Shown: one piece after another, positions 1-8,060 of the stretch | Position numbering within the stretch: the stretch's first letter is position 1 | Layout: each line of letters begins with the position of its first letter | Assembly (NCBI GenBank): GCA_026386955.1 | Contig: JAPLMQ010000172.1 | Location: 1 to 34,633, forward strand | Length of the DNA stretch: 34,633 bases | From: Planctomycetota bacterium | Lineage (GTDB): Bacteria; Planctomycetota; Phycisphaerae; Phycisphaerales; Phycisphaeraceae | Direction: 5' to 3' | Program-made: the position numbers and the translations under genes | The notes under the pieces: model-generated | The model's input: only the letters and a program-made list of their open reading frames with translations | What the model was told of the DNA's origin: nothing | Databases searched by the model: none

Positions 1-110
1 AGCGAAGATTGCGTGAATTCCGCGGCGCGGAAATCCCGTACAGTAGTGGTAGAGCCGTACTCGGCGAAACCCGCCGTGAGGGAACCGAAAACGCCCGGTC
101 CGCCATTCCC

Positions 111-248
111 GTGCCACATCGCGGCGCCAGCCGCTATGTGCGGATGACGGAAGCCGCCGGAACTCGCGAAGGCTCGTCTTCGCGTGGCAATCGCATAGAC
201 TTGGGTCTTCCGTTGACCGGCACACAGCGGCTGGCGCCGCGGTGTGGC
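111..248. repeat. Paired-hairpin repeat, family A (variant 0)
   Basis: Two hairpins face each other. The left one (about 111-140) has foot GTGCCACAT / ATGTG, inner arms GCGGC/GCCGC and a GCCA loop. The right one (219-248) is close to its reverse complement and ends GTGTGGCAC. A C-T mismatch (left) and an A-G mismatch (right) sit at the same level of the stem. About 78 bases separate the arms. The foot matches the repeats at 6950, 8061 and 17374, so this is a divergent family member. Nothing else is recognisable in bases 1-355; the open frame at 9-326 runs through this repeat and is not credible. Confidence 0.7.
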
Positions 249-355
249 ACGGCCGCGCCGCACAATCGCGGCGCGACACACCCCGGCAATGCCTCCGGAG
301 TTGCGACCCGGGGCCGGCCTCGCTAATATTCCGACCCCGATGCAACGCATCGTTT

Positions 356-429
356 GTGCCCGTAGCTCAATTGGATAGAGCAGCGGACTACGGATCCGCA
401 GGTTAGAGGTTCGACTCCTCTCGGGCACA
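356..429 (+). tRNA. tRNA-Arg (anticodon ACG)
   Basis: The full cloverleaf can be drawn. The acceptor stem is GTGCCCG (356-362) with CGGGCAC (422-428). The D stem is GCTC/GAGC (365-368/378-381). The anticodon stem is GCGGA/TCCGC (383-387/395-399) with a 7-base loop whose anticodon is ACG (390-392). The T stem is AGAGG/CCTCT with loop TTCGACT. ACG reads CGU and, after deamination to inosine, CGC/CGA arginine codons. The discriminator is A429. The CCA end is not encoded, so a CCA-adding enzyme is needed. Confidence 0.97.
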
Positions 430-523
430 TTTCCAGCAGGTCCTTGTCTCTCGGCGGTCTGACGAGCCGGTCCTGTCCCGACGGTCCCCCCCCCGGCCAC
501 GGCTCGCCGACCCCAGCCCGACA

Positions 524-1324
524 ATGGCTCACATCCATCCCACCGCGATCATCGATCCCCGTGCCGTCCTCGCGGCCGACGTCTCCGTGGGCCCGTGGTG
601 CCTCATCGAGGGGCCGGTCACGCTCGGCCCGGGCTGCCGGCTGTTCGAGCGCGTGAGCCTGCGCGGCCCGCTCGTCGCCGGGGCCCGCAACGTCTTCTAC
701 CCGCACGTCTCCCTCGGGCTCGAGCCGCAGGACCGCAAGTACGACCTGTCGCGCCCCGGCCCGGGCATCAAGCTCGGCGACGACAACCTTCTCCGCGAGG
801 GCGTCACCATCCACCGCGCCACGGGCGAGCATCCCACGACCGTGGGCGACCGCAACTTCCTCATGGTCAACTGCCACGTCGCGCACGACTCGCGCGTGAG
901 CGACGACTGCACGCTGGTGAACAACGTCGCGCTGGCTGGGCACGTGGAGCTGGCCGACCGCGTCACCCTCGGGGGCAACGCGGCGGTGCACCAGTTCTGC
1001 CGGATCGGGCGGCTGGCGATGATGAGCGGCGGGGCGGTGGTGACGCAGGACGTCCCGCCTTTCTGTGTGGTCTACAAGTCCAGGCGGGTGGATTCGCTGA
1101 ACCTCGTGGGGCTCCGGCGCGCGGGGCTGCGGGCCCACATCGACACGCTCCGCCGGGCGTTCCTCATCTTCTTCAAGGGCCGGCACACGACCGGGGTGGC
1201 GCTGGAGATCATCGAGCGCGAGGAGGGCGGCGACCCGCTGGTGCAGGAGTTCGTCGCCTTCATCCGCAGCTCGAAGCGCGGGGTGACGGGCTCGGCGCCG
1301 GTGCGCGAGGCGGCGGGGGAGTGA
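524..1324 (+). CDS. lpxA: Acyl-[ACP]--UDP-N-acetylglucosamine O-acyltransferase LpxA
   Basis: LpxA carries out the first step of lipid A synthesis: transfer of a 3-hydroxyacyl chain from acyl carrier protein to UDP-GlcNAc in the cytoplasm. The 266-residue product matches the usual length (E. coli 262). Residues 1-190 show left-handed beta-helix hexapeptide repeats starting with IHPTAIIDP. LREGVTIHRAT (90-100) and NCHVAHD (116-122) align with the E. coli catalytic region; His121 corresponds to the catalytic His125. The last 70 residues form the usual helical tail. No clear Shine-Dalgarno precedes ATG 524. The gene lies about 95 bases after tRNA-Arg, with no lpxD, fabZ or lpxB beside it, so it stands apart from the usual lpx cluster. 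It implies an outer membrane with lipid A or a derivative. Confidence 0.93.
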   Translation: MAHIHPTAIIDPRAVLAADVSVGPWCLIEGPVTLGPGCRLFERVSLRGPLVAGARNVFYPHVSLGLEPQDRKYDLSRPGPGIKLGDDNLLREGVTIHRATGEHPTTVGDRNFLMVNCHVAHDSRVSDDCTLVNNVALAGHVELADRVTLGGNAAVHQFCRIGRLAMMSGGAVVTQDVPPFCVVYKSRRVDSLNLVGLRRAGLRAHIDTLRRAFLIFFKGRHTTGVALEIIEREEGGDPLVQEFVAFIRSSKRGVTGSAPVREAAGE

Positions 1325-1401
1325 AGTGGTTTTGGGGCCGAGAGGCTCTGTTTCGACCCTCGATCCATCGACAAACTCGCAAGATCCATCTTCATTGTCT
1401 T

Positions 1402-1597
1402 CAGCCCCAACGGGGCGCAAGTTGACAGCCCGGGGCATCGCCCCGGGAAAACGATGCACCGTTGATTGTGAGCCCTGTAAGGGCGAAACCGGTTTCTCCC
1501 CGCGGCTTGGTCGCGCCCTTTCAGGGCTTGGAAAATAGGCGATGACTCGACCCGGGGCGATGCCCCGGGCTATCACCTTGTGCCCCTTCAGGGCTCA
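1402..1597. repeat. Paired-hairpin repeat, family E (CCCGGGGC stems)
   Basis: The left half holds AGCCCCAACGGGGC then the hairpin CCCGGGGC-ATC-GCCCCGGG (1429-1447). The right half holds CCCGGGGC-GAT-GCCCCGGG (1551-1569) then GCCCCTTCAGGGCTC. The right half is essentially the reverse complement of the left. A nested inner pair, GAGCCCTGTAAGGGC and GCGCCCTTTCAGGGC, lies between. The element fills the spacer between the convergent lpxA and PhyH genes. Repeats with these cores are common in planctomycete and verrucomicrobial genomes as far as I recall; I could not check this. Confidence 0.8.
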
Positions 1598-1665
1598 ATG
1601 CCAATTCAAAGACATCTCGCATCGCCGCGGCGACGAGGCATCGCAATCGAGCCAGACGGATAGAG

Positions 1666-1694
1666 AAAACCCAGGCACGCGGTGCCTGGGTTTT
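1666..1694. terminator. Bidirectional Rho-independent terminator
   Basis: A 13-bp perfect stem (AAAACCCAGGCAC, 1666-1678, with GTGCCTGGGTTTT, 1682-1694) encloses a 3-base loop. A-runs and T-runs at both ends let it work on either strand. It sits between the converging lpxA and PhyH genes, 27 bases after the PhyH stop. The CCCAGGC/GCCTGGG core recurs in the terminator at 14371. Confidence 0.85.
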
Positions 1695-1720
1695 GGTGTT
1701 GTCTCGCTTGAGTCCGTCGT

Positions 1721-2554
1721 TCACCCCGCGAGCATCTTCACGCGGAGGCGCTCCTGCGGGTTCGCGTTGACCCACTTCTCGTTGACGCGGGTCGGGTCGC
1801 CGTAGGGGTTCCCGGCCCGGTCCTGGCCGCGGGCCTTGTAGATCTGGAACGACTTGCGGAACGGGTCGTCGCCCACGTTGAACCGGCTGGTCATCGGCAC
1901 GTAGCGCATGGTGTAGCCGCAGCGGCGGATCGCGCTGGCGTTGGGGTTCGAGCCGTGGATCAGCTTGGCGTGGTGGATGGAGCACTCGTTGGGGGCGAGC
2001 GTGCAGTCCACGGCCGAGCCGGCGTCGAACTGCTCGGCCTTGATCTCGCTGCCGAAGACCTGCTCCTTGGGGTTGTCGACGCTCTGGTACTGCGAGTAGC
2101 CGTTGTGGTGCGTGCGCGGGACGACGCGCATGCAGCCGTTCTGCGGCGTCGAGGGGTCGATCGCCAGCCAGACGGTGACGACCTCCATCGGGTCAAGCAC
2201 CTGCCCCCAGTAGGCCGAGTCCTCATGCCAGGGGACGCGCTTGCCCGTGCCGGGCGGCTTGGAGATGAAGTGCGAGGACCAGAGGGCGATGTCGGGCCCG
2301 ATGAGCGATTCGACGAGGTCGAGCACCTGCGGGTTGAAGAGCCAGCGGAAGAGCCCGGGGTCGGTGAAGTGGGGGACGTCCATGTGCTCGGGCGACTTCC
2401 CGCCGCCGGCGTCGGCGGTCCAGTCGGCGAGCAGCTTCTCGAAATGGTCCTGCAACGCCTTGAACTCGGCGGGGTCCATCACGGGCTGCTTGAAAAGGAT
2501 GTACCCCTCGCGGCGGAAGAATTCTTTCTGGTCGGCGGTGAGGCGTGCGGGCAT
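1721..2554 (-). CDS. Phytanoyl-CoA dioxygenase (PhyH) family protein, copy 1
   Basis: A predicted cytoplasmic Fe(II)/2-oxoglutarate oxygenase of 277 residues. The family hydroxylates small molecules using 2-oxoglutarate and O2; the substrate cannot be told. The facial triad is complete: His110-x-Asp112 (PWHED) and His200 (LIHGS), with Arg210/211 placed to bind the 2-oxoglutarate carboxylate. VVPRTHHNGY (144-153) is the typical PGSH-like strand. The start ATG at 2552-2554 gives a normal N-terminus (LTADQKEFFRREGYILF). A bidirectional terminator lies just downstream. It is monocistronic, with repeats on both sides. The other two PhyH proteins in the window are only distantly similar. Confidence 0.88.
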   Translation of the reverse strand: MPARLTADQKEFFRREGYILFKQPVMDPAEFKALQDHFEKLLADWTADAGGGKSPEHMDVPHFTDPGLFRWLFNPQVLDLVESLIGPDIALWSSHFISKPPGTGKRVPWHEDSAYWGQVLDPMEVVTVWLAIDPSTPQNGCMRVVPRTHHNGYSQYQSVDNPKEQVFGSEIKAEQFDAGSAVDCTLAPNECSIHHAKLIHGSNPNASAIRRCGYTMRYVPMTSRFNVGDDPFRKSFQIYKARGQDRAGNPYGDPTRVNEKWVNANPQERLRVKMLAG

Positions 2555-2621
2555 GGCGGGTTCCGGGAAGAGAACGAGGCTGATGAGTTTCGGTTGGGGG
2601 TGGGGCGGTGTCCAGTTTTCC

Positions 2622-2874
2622 CATCAGACGGAGTCTGATCAGAGACGGGGACTGTGTCCCCGAAGATGGAGCGTGGCGGTACTCCGCCCGCGCGAAGTGC
2701 CGCATGTGCAGGCGCGCCACGATCCACGTTTGTGCCGCATCGACAGCGTTTTTCCGGCGGCGTCGTTGGCATGACGGTGCTTGGAGGGTTGCCGGCGAGT
2801 CGTGCGGGCGGAGTACCGCCTGCGCCCGGTCTTCGGACACACAGTGTCCGTCTCTGATCAGGCTTCGCCTGATG
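2622..2874. repeat. Paired-hairpin repeat, family B (copy 1)
   Basis: About 253 bp with two inverted halves. The ends read CATCAG ... CTGATG. The left half has hairpins GGGGAC-TGT-GTCCCC (2647-2661) and GGCGG-TACT-CCGCC (2675-2688). The right half has GGCGG-AGTA-CCGCC and GGACAC-ACA-GTGTCC (2835-2849). The second copy is at 25871-26112. Arm sequences differ by paired changes that keep the stems. It fills the spacer between the PhyH gene and the ABC permease operon, both on the minus strand. No protein-coding gene is supported between 2555 and 2916. Confidence 0.85.
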
Positions 2875-2883
2875 AGAAAAACA

Positions 2884-2911
2884 TCCGTCGCTTGCGCGTC
2901 CGGCTAACAAG
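2884..2911. repeat. Family F repeat, single arm
   Basis: This 28-base stretch beginning TCCGTCGCTTGCGCG and ending GGCTAACAAG is identical to part of the inverted pair at 34508-34623. It ends 5 bases before the stop codon (minus strand) of the ABC permease gene and directly abuts the family B element. Confidence 0.85.
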
Positions 2912-2916
2912 ACATC

Positions 2917-3708
2917 TCAACTCGACGCACTCGTGTAATACCGCAGCGCGAAGCGCCAGAAGGCGATGGAGAAGGCCAACAACCCCATCGCCACCGCGGC
3001 GGCGACGAACAGCATCGACTGCCCCTCGCGCCCCAGCACGATCTCTGCTGGCACCGTCGTGAGGAACGCCACGGGCACCACGAAGGTGAAGAAGATCCGG
3101 TATCCCGCCGGGTAGGCGGCCAGCGGGTACATCCCCGCCTCGAGCAACCCGCGCAGCACCTCCGTGACGTTGTAGGTCTTCACGAACCAGATCGTGGTCG
3201 TGCCCAGGATGAACCAGAGGCTGTAGAGCGTGACGACCGAGAGCGCGACGGGGACGAGCCCTGCCGCGATGGCGGCCGGCGCGACGCCCAATCGCCACGC
3301 GGAGTAGGCGATGACGCCCAGGCCCAGTGCGACGTCGGGCAACCCCCACGGCGAGAAGTTGCGCATCGAGAGCCAGAACTGGCTGGAGATCGGCTTCAAG
3401 AGGACGAAATCGAGCGTGCCGGTCTGCACGTGGGCGACGATGCGCCCGAGGTTGGGCGTGAGCAGCGTGCGCGTGAAGCCTTCGAGGAGCGTGAAGAGTC
3501 CCATGACGACCAAGGCTTCCTCCCAGCGCCAGCCGCCTGGGCGGTAGCCGGTGCGGTAGAAGAGGAAGAGCCCGAAGATCCCGCCCGCGAGCGTGCCGAC
3601 GGAGTTGATGGAGGCGACGACGAAGTTGAGGCGGTACTCCATCTCCGCGGCCAGGGAGGTGGACCAGAAGAGGCGGACGAGCCGGAGGTGGCGGAGGATC
3701 GCTTGCAT
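2917..3708 (-). CDS. ABC-2 type transporter permease (COG3694-like)
   Basis: Second permease subunit of a three-gene ABC exporter, 263 residues, predicted to span the inner membrane with about six helices. The N-terminus (LRLVRLFWSTSLAAEMEYR) followed by a hydrophobic segment and a motif near LLKPISSQFW are typical of the ABC-2 permease group that pairs with COG4586 ATPases; that assignment is from memory of the family. The start at ATG 3706-3708 lies 2 bases after the stop of the other permease (3711), so the genes are translated together. The substrate is unknown. Related systems are annotated only as uncharacterised transporters. The open frame continues far upstream but that extension overlaps the next gene and is not coding. 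Confidence 0.87.
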   Translation of the reverse strand: MQAILRHLRLVRLFWSTSLAAEMEYRLNFVVASINSVGTLAGGIFGLFLFYRTGYRPGGWRWEEALVVMGLFTLLEGFTRTLLTPNLGRIVAHVQTGTLDFVLLKPISSQFWLSMRNFSPWGLPDVALGLGVIAYSAWRLGVAPAAIAAGLVPVALSVVTLYSLWFILGTTTIWFVKTYNVTEVLRGLLEAGMYPLAAYPAGYRIFFTFVVPVAFLTTVPAEIVLGREGQSMLFVAAAVAMGLLAFSIAFWRFALRYYTSASS

Positions 3709-3710
3709 GG

Positions 3711-4520
3711 TCACGCGCCCATCCCGGAGTGCTGCTTGAGCCCGCGCCGCCAGAGGACGCGGTTGACCACGAAGAAGAAGGCCAGCCAGCCGAGCATGAC
3801 CACGAAACCGAGCGCGATCGGCGCGGGCCTGCCGGTGAGGAGTTGGGCGGGGAAGTAGGCGAAGTAGGGGAAGGGCGTGTACATCGCGGCGTCGCGCACG
3901 GCGGGCGGATAGAGGTCGAGCGGGGCGATCGTGCCGGAGAAGAAAAAGAAGAGGAGGAACCAGAACTTCTCGATCTCGCTGACGCGCTCGATCCAGAAGG
4001 CGAGCATGGCGACGCTGTATTGGATGGCGAAGCGCAGCAGGAAGGCCAACGCCAGCGCGAGCGCGCAGAGCAGGACGTCGCCCACCGCGGGGAGCCAGCG
4101 GGCCTCGGGGAAGAGCCAGAAGAAGGCGAGCGAGAAGCCCACGAGGAGCGGGAGGCGCGTGAGCCGCTCGGCGGCGTGGCCGGCCATGTAGCGCCAGACA
4201 GGGTCGATCGGCTGGAGGAGGTAGGGCGAGAGGCGGCCGTCGACGACGTCGTACTCGAAGTCGTAGATGACCCAGACGGCGGTGAACTGGCGTGCGAGGA
4301 AGACGGCGAAGAAGTAGCGGGCGAAGTCGCCGGGGGAGAAGGCCGTCGCGCCCGAGGCGGCGGCCTGCATCCAGAGCCCCATGAGGATCAGCGGGAGCAG
4401 GCCGACCATCGCCCAGAGGAAAATCTCGGCGCGGTACTCGAGCATGTAGGCGTACCAGACGGAGAGCAGCGTGGAGGCGATGCGGCGGGTGCGCGAGAGG
4501 CGGGTGATTATGCGAGTCAT
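3711..4520 (-). CDS. ABC-2 type transporter permease (COG4587-like)
   Basis: First permease subunit of the exporter, 269 residues. It has an N-terminal basic stretch (TRIITRLSRTRRIAS), then about six hydrophobic segments, including ones near residues 35-52, 110-135 and 155-180 and a phenylalanine-rich FWFLLFFFFSGTIAP. DGRLSPYLLQPIDP (about 94-107) is the counterpart of the other permease's LLKPIS segment; this pairing is characteristic of the family. Start ATG 4518-4520 overlaps the ATPase stop in an ATGA arrangement (4517-4520), indicating translational coupling. With the ATPase and the following permease it should form a heteromeric exporter in the inner membrane. Confidence 0.88.
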   Translation of the reverse strand: MTRIITRLSRTRRIASTLLSVWYAYMLEYRAEIFLWAMVGLLPLILMGLWMQAAASGATAFSPGDFARYFFAVFLARQFTAVWVIYDFEYDVVDGRLSPYLLQPIDPVWRYMAGHAAERLTRLPLLVGFSLAFFWLFPEARWLPAVGDVLLCALALALAFLLRFAIQYSVAMLAFWIERVSEIEKFWFLLFFFFSGTIAPLDLYPPAVRDAAMYTPFPYFAYFPAQLLTGRPAPIALGFVVMLGWLAFFFVVNRVLWRRGLKQHSGMGA

Positions 4521-5551
4521 GTCGCGGCCCCCTGCGCGGCCCCCGGAGTGGGCGTCTGCACATCCGCGTTCGCGGAGGCCTGCCCGTTGAAAACCTGCCC
4601 GATGATCTGCTCGACGGGCGGGTCGCCGACGGTGAGGTCCTCGACGTCGAGGTCGGAGAGGATGCGCGGGAGGACTCGCGTCAGATCCTCGCGGCGGACC
4701 AGCAGGTGGGCCGCCCGCCCCTCGATCGTGCGGACTTCGCCGAACGGGGCGAGCTCCTCGGCGGCGTAGGCCCGGCGTAGGTCGAGGCGGACCTCCCTGC
4801 AGGGGGCGAGGCGCTCGATCATCGCGGCAAGGTCGCCGTCGTAGATCAGCGTGCCCTTGTCGATCAGCATCTCGCGCCGGCAGAGGGCGGTGATGTCGGC
4901 CTTGTAGTGGCTGGTGAGCAGGATCGTCGCGCCGTGCCTCTGGTTGTAGGACAGCAGGAATTCGCGCACGGAGGCTTGGGCGTTGACGTCGAGCCCCAGT
5001 GTCGGCTCGTCGAGGAAGAGGATCGAGGGGCGGTGGAGGAGGGCTGCCATCAACTCGGCCTTCATGCGCTCGCCCAGAGAGAGCTTGCGGACGGGCTGGG
5101 TGAGCTGCGTGGTCAGGCCGAGCATCGCCGCGAGCTCGTCGACGCGCCGGCGGGCCTCGGCCTCGGGGATGTCGTAGACCGCGGCGTTGATGCGCAGCGA
5201 GTCGAGGACGGGCAGGTCCCAGATGAGCTGCTGCTTCTGCCCCATGACGAGCGTGATGCTGCGGAGGAAGGCCGAGTCGCGCGCGAAGGGCGTGTGCCCG
5301 GCGACCTCGCACCGCCCGGCGGTGGGGTGGATGAGCCCGCTGAGCATCTTGAGCGCGGTGGTCTTGCCCGCCCCGTTGGGCCCCAGGAAGCCGACGATCT
5401 CCCCGGGCTCGATGGAGAAGGAGACGTCGCGCACGGCCTCGATCAGCCGGTAGCGCCGGCGGACGAAGTGTCGCAGCGTGCCGAGCATGCCCGGCTCTTT
5501 CGCGGCGGCGCGGTAGGACTTGGAGAGATGCTCGGCCACGATGATGGGCAT
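4517..5551 (-). CDS. ABC transporter ATP-binding protein (COG4586-like)
   Basis: Nucleotide-binding subunit of the exporter, 344 residues. Visible motifs in order: Walker A GPNGAGKTT (about 58-66), Q-loop VMGQKQQ, ABC signature LSLGERMKAE, Walker B ILFLDEPT with catalytic Glu, D-loop LGLD, and H-loop TSHY. The N-terminus carries the insert typical of this group (AAKEPGMLGTLRHFVRRRYR) before the core domain, which argues for COG4586 rather than a generic drug exporter. The C-terminal 100 residues form a regulatory domain. First gene of a three-gene minus-strand operon; a 43-base gap separates it from the ceramidase-like gene upstream, so co-transcription with that gene is possible. Confidence 0.92.
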   Translation of the reverse strand: MPIIVAEHLSKSYRAAAKEPGMLGTLRHFVRRRYRLIEAVRDVSFSIEPGEIVGFLGPNGAGKTTALKMLSGLIHPTAGRCEVAGHTPFARDSAFLRSITLVMGQKQQLIWDLPVLDSLRINAAVYDIPEAEARRRVDELAAMLGLTTQLTQPVRKLSLGERMKAELMAALLHRPSILFLDEPTLGLDVNAQASVREFLLSYNQRHGATILLTSHYKADITALCRREMLIDKGTLIYDGDLAAMIERLAPCREVRLDLRRAYAAEELAPFGEVRTIEGRAAHLLVRREDLTRVLPRILSDLDVEDLTVGDPPVEQIIGQVFNGQASANADVQTPTPGAAQGAAT

Positions 5552-5594
5552 CGGGGCATTGTAGTTGCGGGGCAGGAGGTTGATCGGGCGCGCC

Positions 5595-6923
5595 TCACCC
5601 CGGCAACGCCGGATACACCTTCGCGTGCATCTCGCGGAGGATCGCGCGGTTCCGCTCCACCATCAGGTCGGGGACCGCGTCGGTGAGGATGTAGGCCCCC
5701 GCGGCCCGGCCGACCCAGGCCTCGTACCCGCCGCGGGCGACGGCCTCGCGCGTGGGGAAATACTGGTTGTGCCCGCCTGACGTGCTGAGGCAGAGCGTGT
5801 GCTGGAAGGGGCTCTCGTCGCGCATGCGCAGGATCGTCTCGGCGAAGGGCTCGCCGGGGAAAGGGACCAGGGCGACGGGGCCCAGCGCGGTGAGGATCTG
5901 CGGGTAGGTCTTGCTCTTGAGGTGCGGCTTGGCGTGGGCCTCGATGACGGCCGACCAATGCTTGTGGAGCATCATGCCCTCGCCCGGCTCGTCCTTGCGC
6001 GGCTCGGCGGCGGCGAGGTTGGCGCGGGCCTCCGCGAGCGGGGTGAGCGGGCGGTAGGGCATCTCGATCGGGCCGGTGGCGGTGAGCAGCGCGACGTCGC
6101 GCAGGTCCTTGACGCTGCGCCAGGCGGTCATCGCGTCGAGGCTGGCGCGGGCGCCGGCCTCCCAGAGGGCGACTTCGCCGTCGCCCACGCAGGTGCGGTA
6201 GCTCGTGCGCGGGGCGATGTCGCCCACCGCCCCGTTGAGGAAGAGCGTGGTCGCCTTGGTGAGCTGCTCCATGCGGTCGATCATGATGCCCGGCCAGTCG
6301 CGCGAGATCACCCGGCTCGACCCGCCGAAGACCGTCGGATGGGCCCCGTAGTGGACGATGTTGGCCAGCGGCCCCTTGGCCGACTCGAAGCGCAGGACGG
6401 TCATCTCCGGGTCGTAGAGGGCCCAGGGGTTGTAATGCAGCCCCGCCTCGTGGTTGTCCATGATGTTGCGGCGGTTGACGCCGGTTTGGCTCTGGACCAC
6501 GCCGATGCCCATGCGGGCCGGGACGGTCTGGGCCGCCTTCACGACGGCGGAGATCGCGCCGGGGACGACCTGTCCGTCGGCGTAGGCGGTGTCGATCTCG
6601 CACCAGCCGAAGGCCCGGATCGTGCGCGGGGCGCTGTGGGTCTGGATCACGCAGACCGTCACGGCGTCGGCGGGGATGCCCGTGGCCTTCTGCACGCCTT
6701 GGCGGATCGCGTCGAAGTAGACGTCGTCGAGCACGCAGAGGTCGAGGCTGATGACCGCGGCCCGCTTGCCCGCCTGCTCGACGACCAGCGCGGTGGCGTT
6801 GAGCGGGTCGCGCACGCTGGTGGCGGTGCGCTTGCCGAAGGGGTCGCCGTAGCCCATGAGCTGGGTGCCCAGGGGCGGGGTGATGTCGGTTCGGCCGACG
6901 CCGGCGCGGAGGGAGGCGGTCAT
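5595..6923 (-). CDS. Neutral/alkaline ceramidase N-terminal-like protein
   Basis: 442 residues resembling the N-terminal catalytic domain of neutral/alkaline ceramidases, zinc amidases. The signature beginning AGVGRTDITPPLG (about 7-19) opens the domain. VIQTHSAPRT and VHYGAHPTVFGG provide candidate metal-binding histidines, and NGAVGDIAPR is the conserved family block. It is much shorter than true ceramidases (650 or more residues) and has no evident signal peptide, so it is one of the many planctomycete homologues whose substrate is unknown; ceramide hydrolysis should not be assumed. I place the start at ATG 6921-6923: the longer frame begins with GTG 6956, which lies inside a dispersed repeat (6950-7136). 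No convincing Shine-Dalgarno precedes either. Confidence 0.82.
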   Translation of the reverse strand: MTASLRAGVGRTDITPPLGTQLMGYGDPFGKRTATSVRDPLNATALVVEQAGKRAAVISLDLCVLDDVYFDAIRQGVQKATGIPADAVTVCVIQTHSAPRTIRAFGWCEIDTAYADGQVVPGAISAVVKAAQTVPARMGIGVVQSQTGVNRRNIMDNHEAGLHYNPWALYDPEMTVLRFESAKGPLANIVHYGAHPTVFGGSSRVISRDWPGIMIDRMEQLTKATTLFLNGAVGDIAPRTSYRTCVGDGEVALWEAGARASLDAMTAWRSVKDLRDVALLTATGPIEMPYRPLTPLAEARANLAAAEPRKDEPGEGMMLHKHWSAVIEAHAKPHLKSKTYPQILTALGPVALVPFPGEPFAETILRMRDESPFQHTLCLSTSGGHNQYFPTREAVARGGYEAWVGRAAGAYILTDAVPDLMVERNRAILREMHAKVYPALPG

Positions 6924-6949
6924 GAGGTGGTCCGTGATGGTCGTTTCTG

Positions 6950-7136
6950 GTGCCACATGTCATCGTACTCGTGACATGTGCCGGTCGACGGACGGCCCGG
7001 GGCCTGTCGACAACCTCGTCGCGTCGTCGTGGAAACCCGGGATTTACTGGGGATTGACGCCCTTTGATGAATGTGGGTCGCACGTCATTCCAAGACACAT
7101 GTCACGAGTACGCCCCCGGAAATGACATGTGGCACC
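6950..7136 (+). repeat. Paired-hairpin repeat, family A (copy 1)
   Basis: The left hairpin is CACATGTCA-T-CG-TACT-CG-TGACATGTG (6954-6980) preceded by GGTGC. The right hairpin is CACATGTCA (7096-7104) with TGACATGTG (7123-7131) followed by GCACC, in reverse orientation with an enlarged loop. The left stem has a single unpaired T below a two-base-pair cap and a TACT loop. The interior is homologous to the reverse complement of the element at 17446-17623, for example TCGACGGAC just after the left hairpin and CAAGACACATG before the right one. The element occupies the spacer between the ceramidase-like and deacetylase-like genes. Confidence 0.9.
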
Positions 7137-7144
7137 AGATTCCG

Positions 7145-8008
7145 TCATGCGGTCTTGGTGCGCTTGAGCAGCTCCGCCATCCCCATCGGCTCGGCCTTCC
7201 CCGACTTGACGATCTTCGGGAGCATCTTCTCGTGCACGGCGTAGCCGGTGTCGCCGTTGCGCTCCAGTCCGTGCCAGTGCGAGACGGGCATGAAGGGCAG
7301 GTTCCGCTCGTGCATCAGCTCGAACTCGCGGACGCCCAGGCCGACCATGAGGTCGATCTTCTTGGGATCGTTGGGGACGGTGAAGGCGTAGTCGCCGCCG
7401 AGGGGGAACTCGATGAGGCCGCCGCCGCCGATCTTCGTCGGGGCGAGCGGGACGTTCGCGTCGAAGCGCTGGGGCTCGTTCCAGAGGCCCTGGTTCCAGA
7501 GCCAGGACGTCGGCGTGGGGATCCGGCTGGAGACCCACTCGAAGCCGAGCATGTCGAGGGCGCGGTAGAGGTTCCTGCAGAAGGCGCCCCAGCCGGGGCG
7601 GTAGCCGGGGGAGTCCTCGTGGAACGCGGCCCGCCAGATCCGCGCGCCCTTCTCGATCATCGAGGCGAGGGCCTCGAGCGAGTGCGTGGCCTCGATCTCG
7701 AGGCGGTGCGTGTCGTATTGCCTGCGGACGTCGGGGGCGAAGTCGAGCATCCAGATCGCGGGGACGCCCGACTCGAAGGGCGTGTGGACGTAGCCGTGCT
7801 GGTAGAACTCGTGCCCCTTGGCGCGGGCAGCGTCGATGACGCGCAGGAGTTGCGGGTCGTTGTCGATGGTGCCCGCGTCGGTCTTGGGGATGACGAAGAA
7901 GACGCCGGGTAGGCCGTGGCGGTCGATCAGGTCGAGCTGGCGGCGGAGCTTGTCGGCCTGGCCGAAGACGATGTCGTCGTTGGTCCAGACGAAGGGGACG
8001 GTGGGCAT
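7145..8008 (-). CDS. Polysaccharide deacetylase-like (NodB-fold) protein
   Basis: 287 residues with the order of motifs of carbohydrate esterase family 4 / NodB-type deacetylases, which remove acetyl groups from sugars using a bound metal. FVWTNDD (6-12) supplies the acidic metal motif (Asp11/Asp12). HGYVH (71-75) is the HxxxH metal motif. PGYRPGWGAF (about 134-143) corresponds to the RxPxx motif and SHWHGL to the late histidine motif. There is no signal peptide, so it is probably cytoplasmic. The substrate is unknown. It is on the minus strand with a family A repeat on each side, between the ceramidase-like gene and the aminotransferase gene. No good Shine-Dalgarno precedes the ATG. Confidence 0.78.
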   Translation of the reverse strand: MPTVPFVWTNDDIVFGQADKLRRQLDLIDRHGLPGVFFVIPKTDAGTIDNDPQLLRVIDAARAKGHEFYQHGYVHTPFESGVPAIWMLDFAPDVRRQYDTHRLEIEATHSLEALASMIEKGARIWRAAFHEDSPGYRPGWGAFCRNLYRALDMLGFEWVSSRIPTPTSWLWNQGLWNEPQRFDANVPLAPTKIGGGGLIEFPLGGDYAFTVPNDPKKIDLMVGLGVREFELMHERNLPFMPVSHWHGLERNGDTGYAVHEKMLPKIVKSGKAEPMGMAELLKRTKTA

Positions 8009-8060
8009 GGGCTGGTCCGGCTACGGATTCCTGCGGAAGCGACTGGGACACGAAGTCTGG

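Noticed and set aside
9..326. 105-codon open frame at the window start
   Set aside because: It runs through a paired-hairpin repeat, has no recognisable motif and no ribosome binding site.
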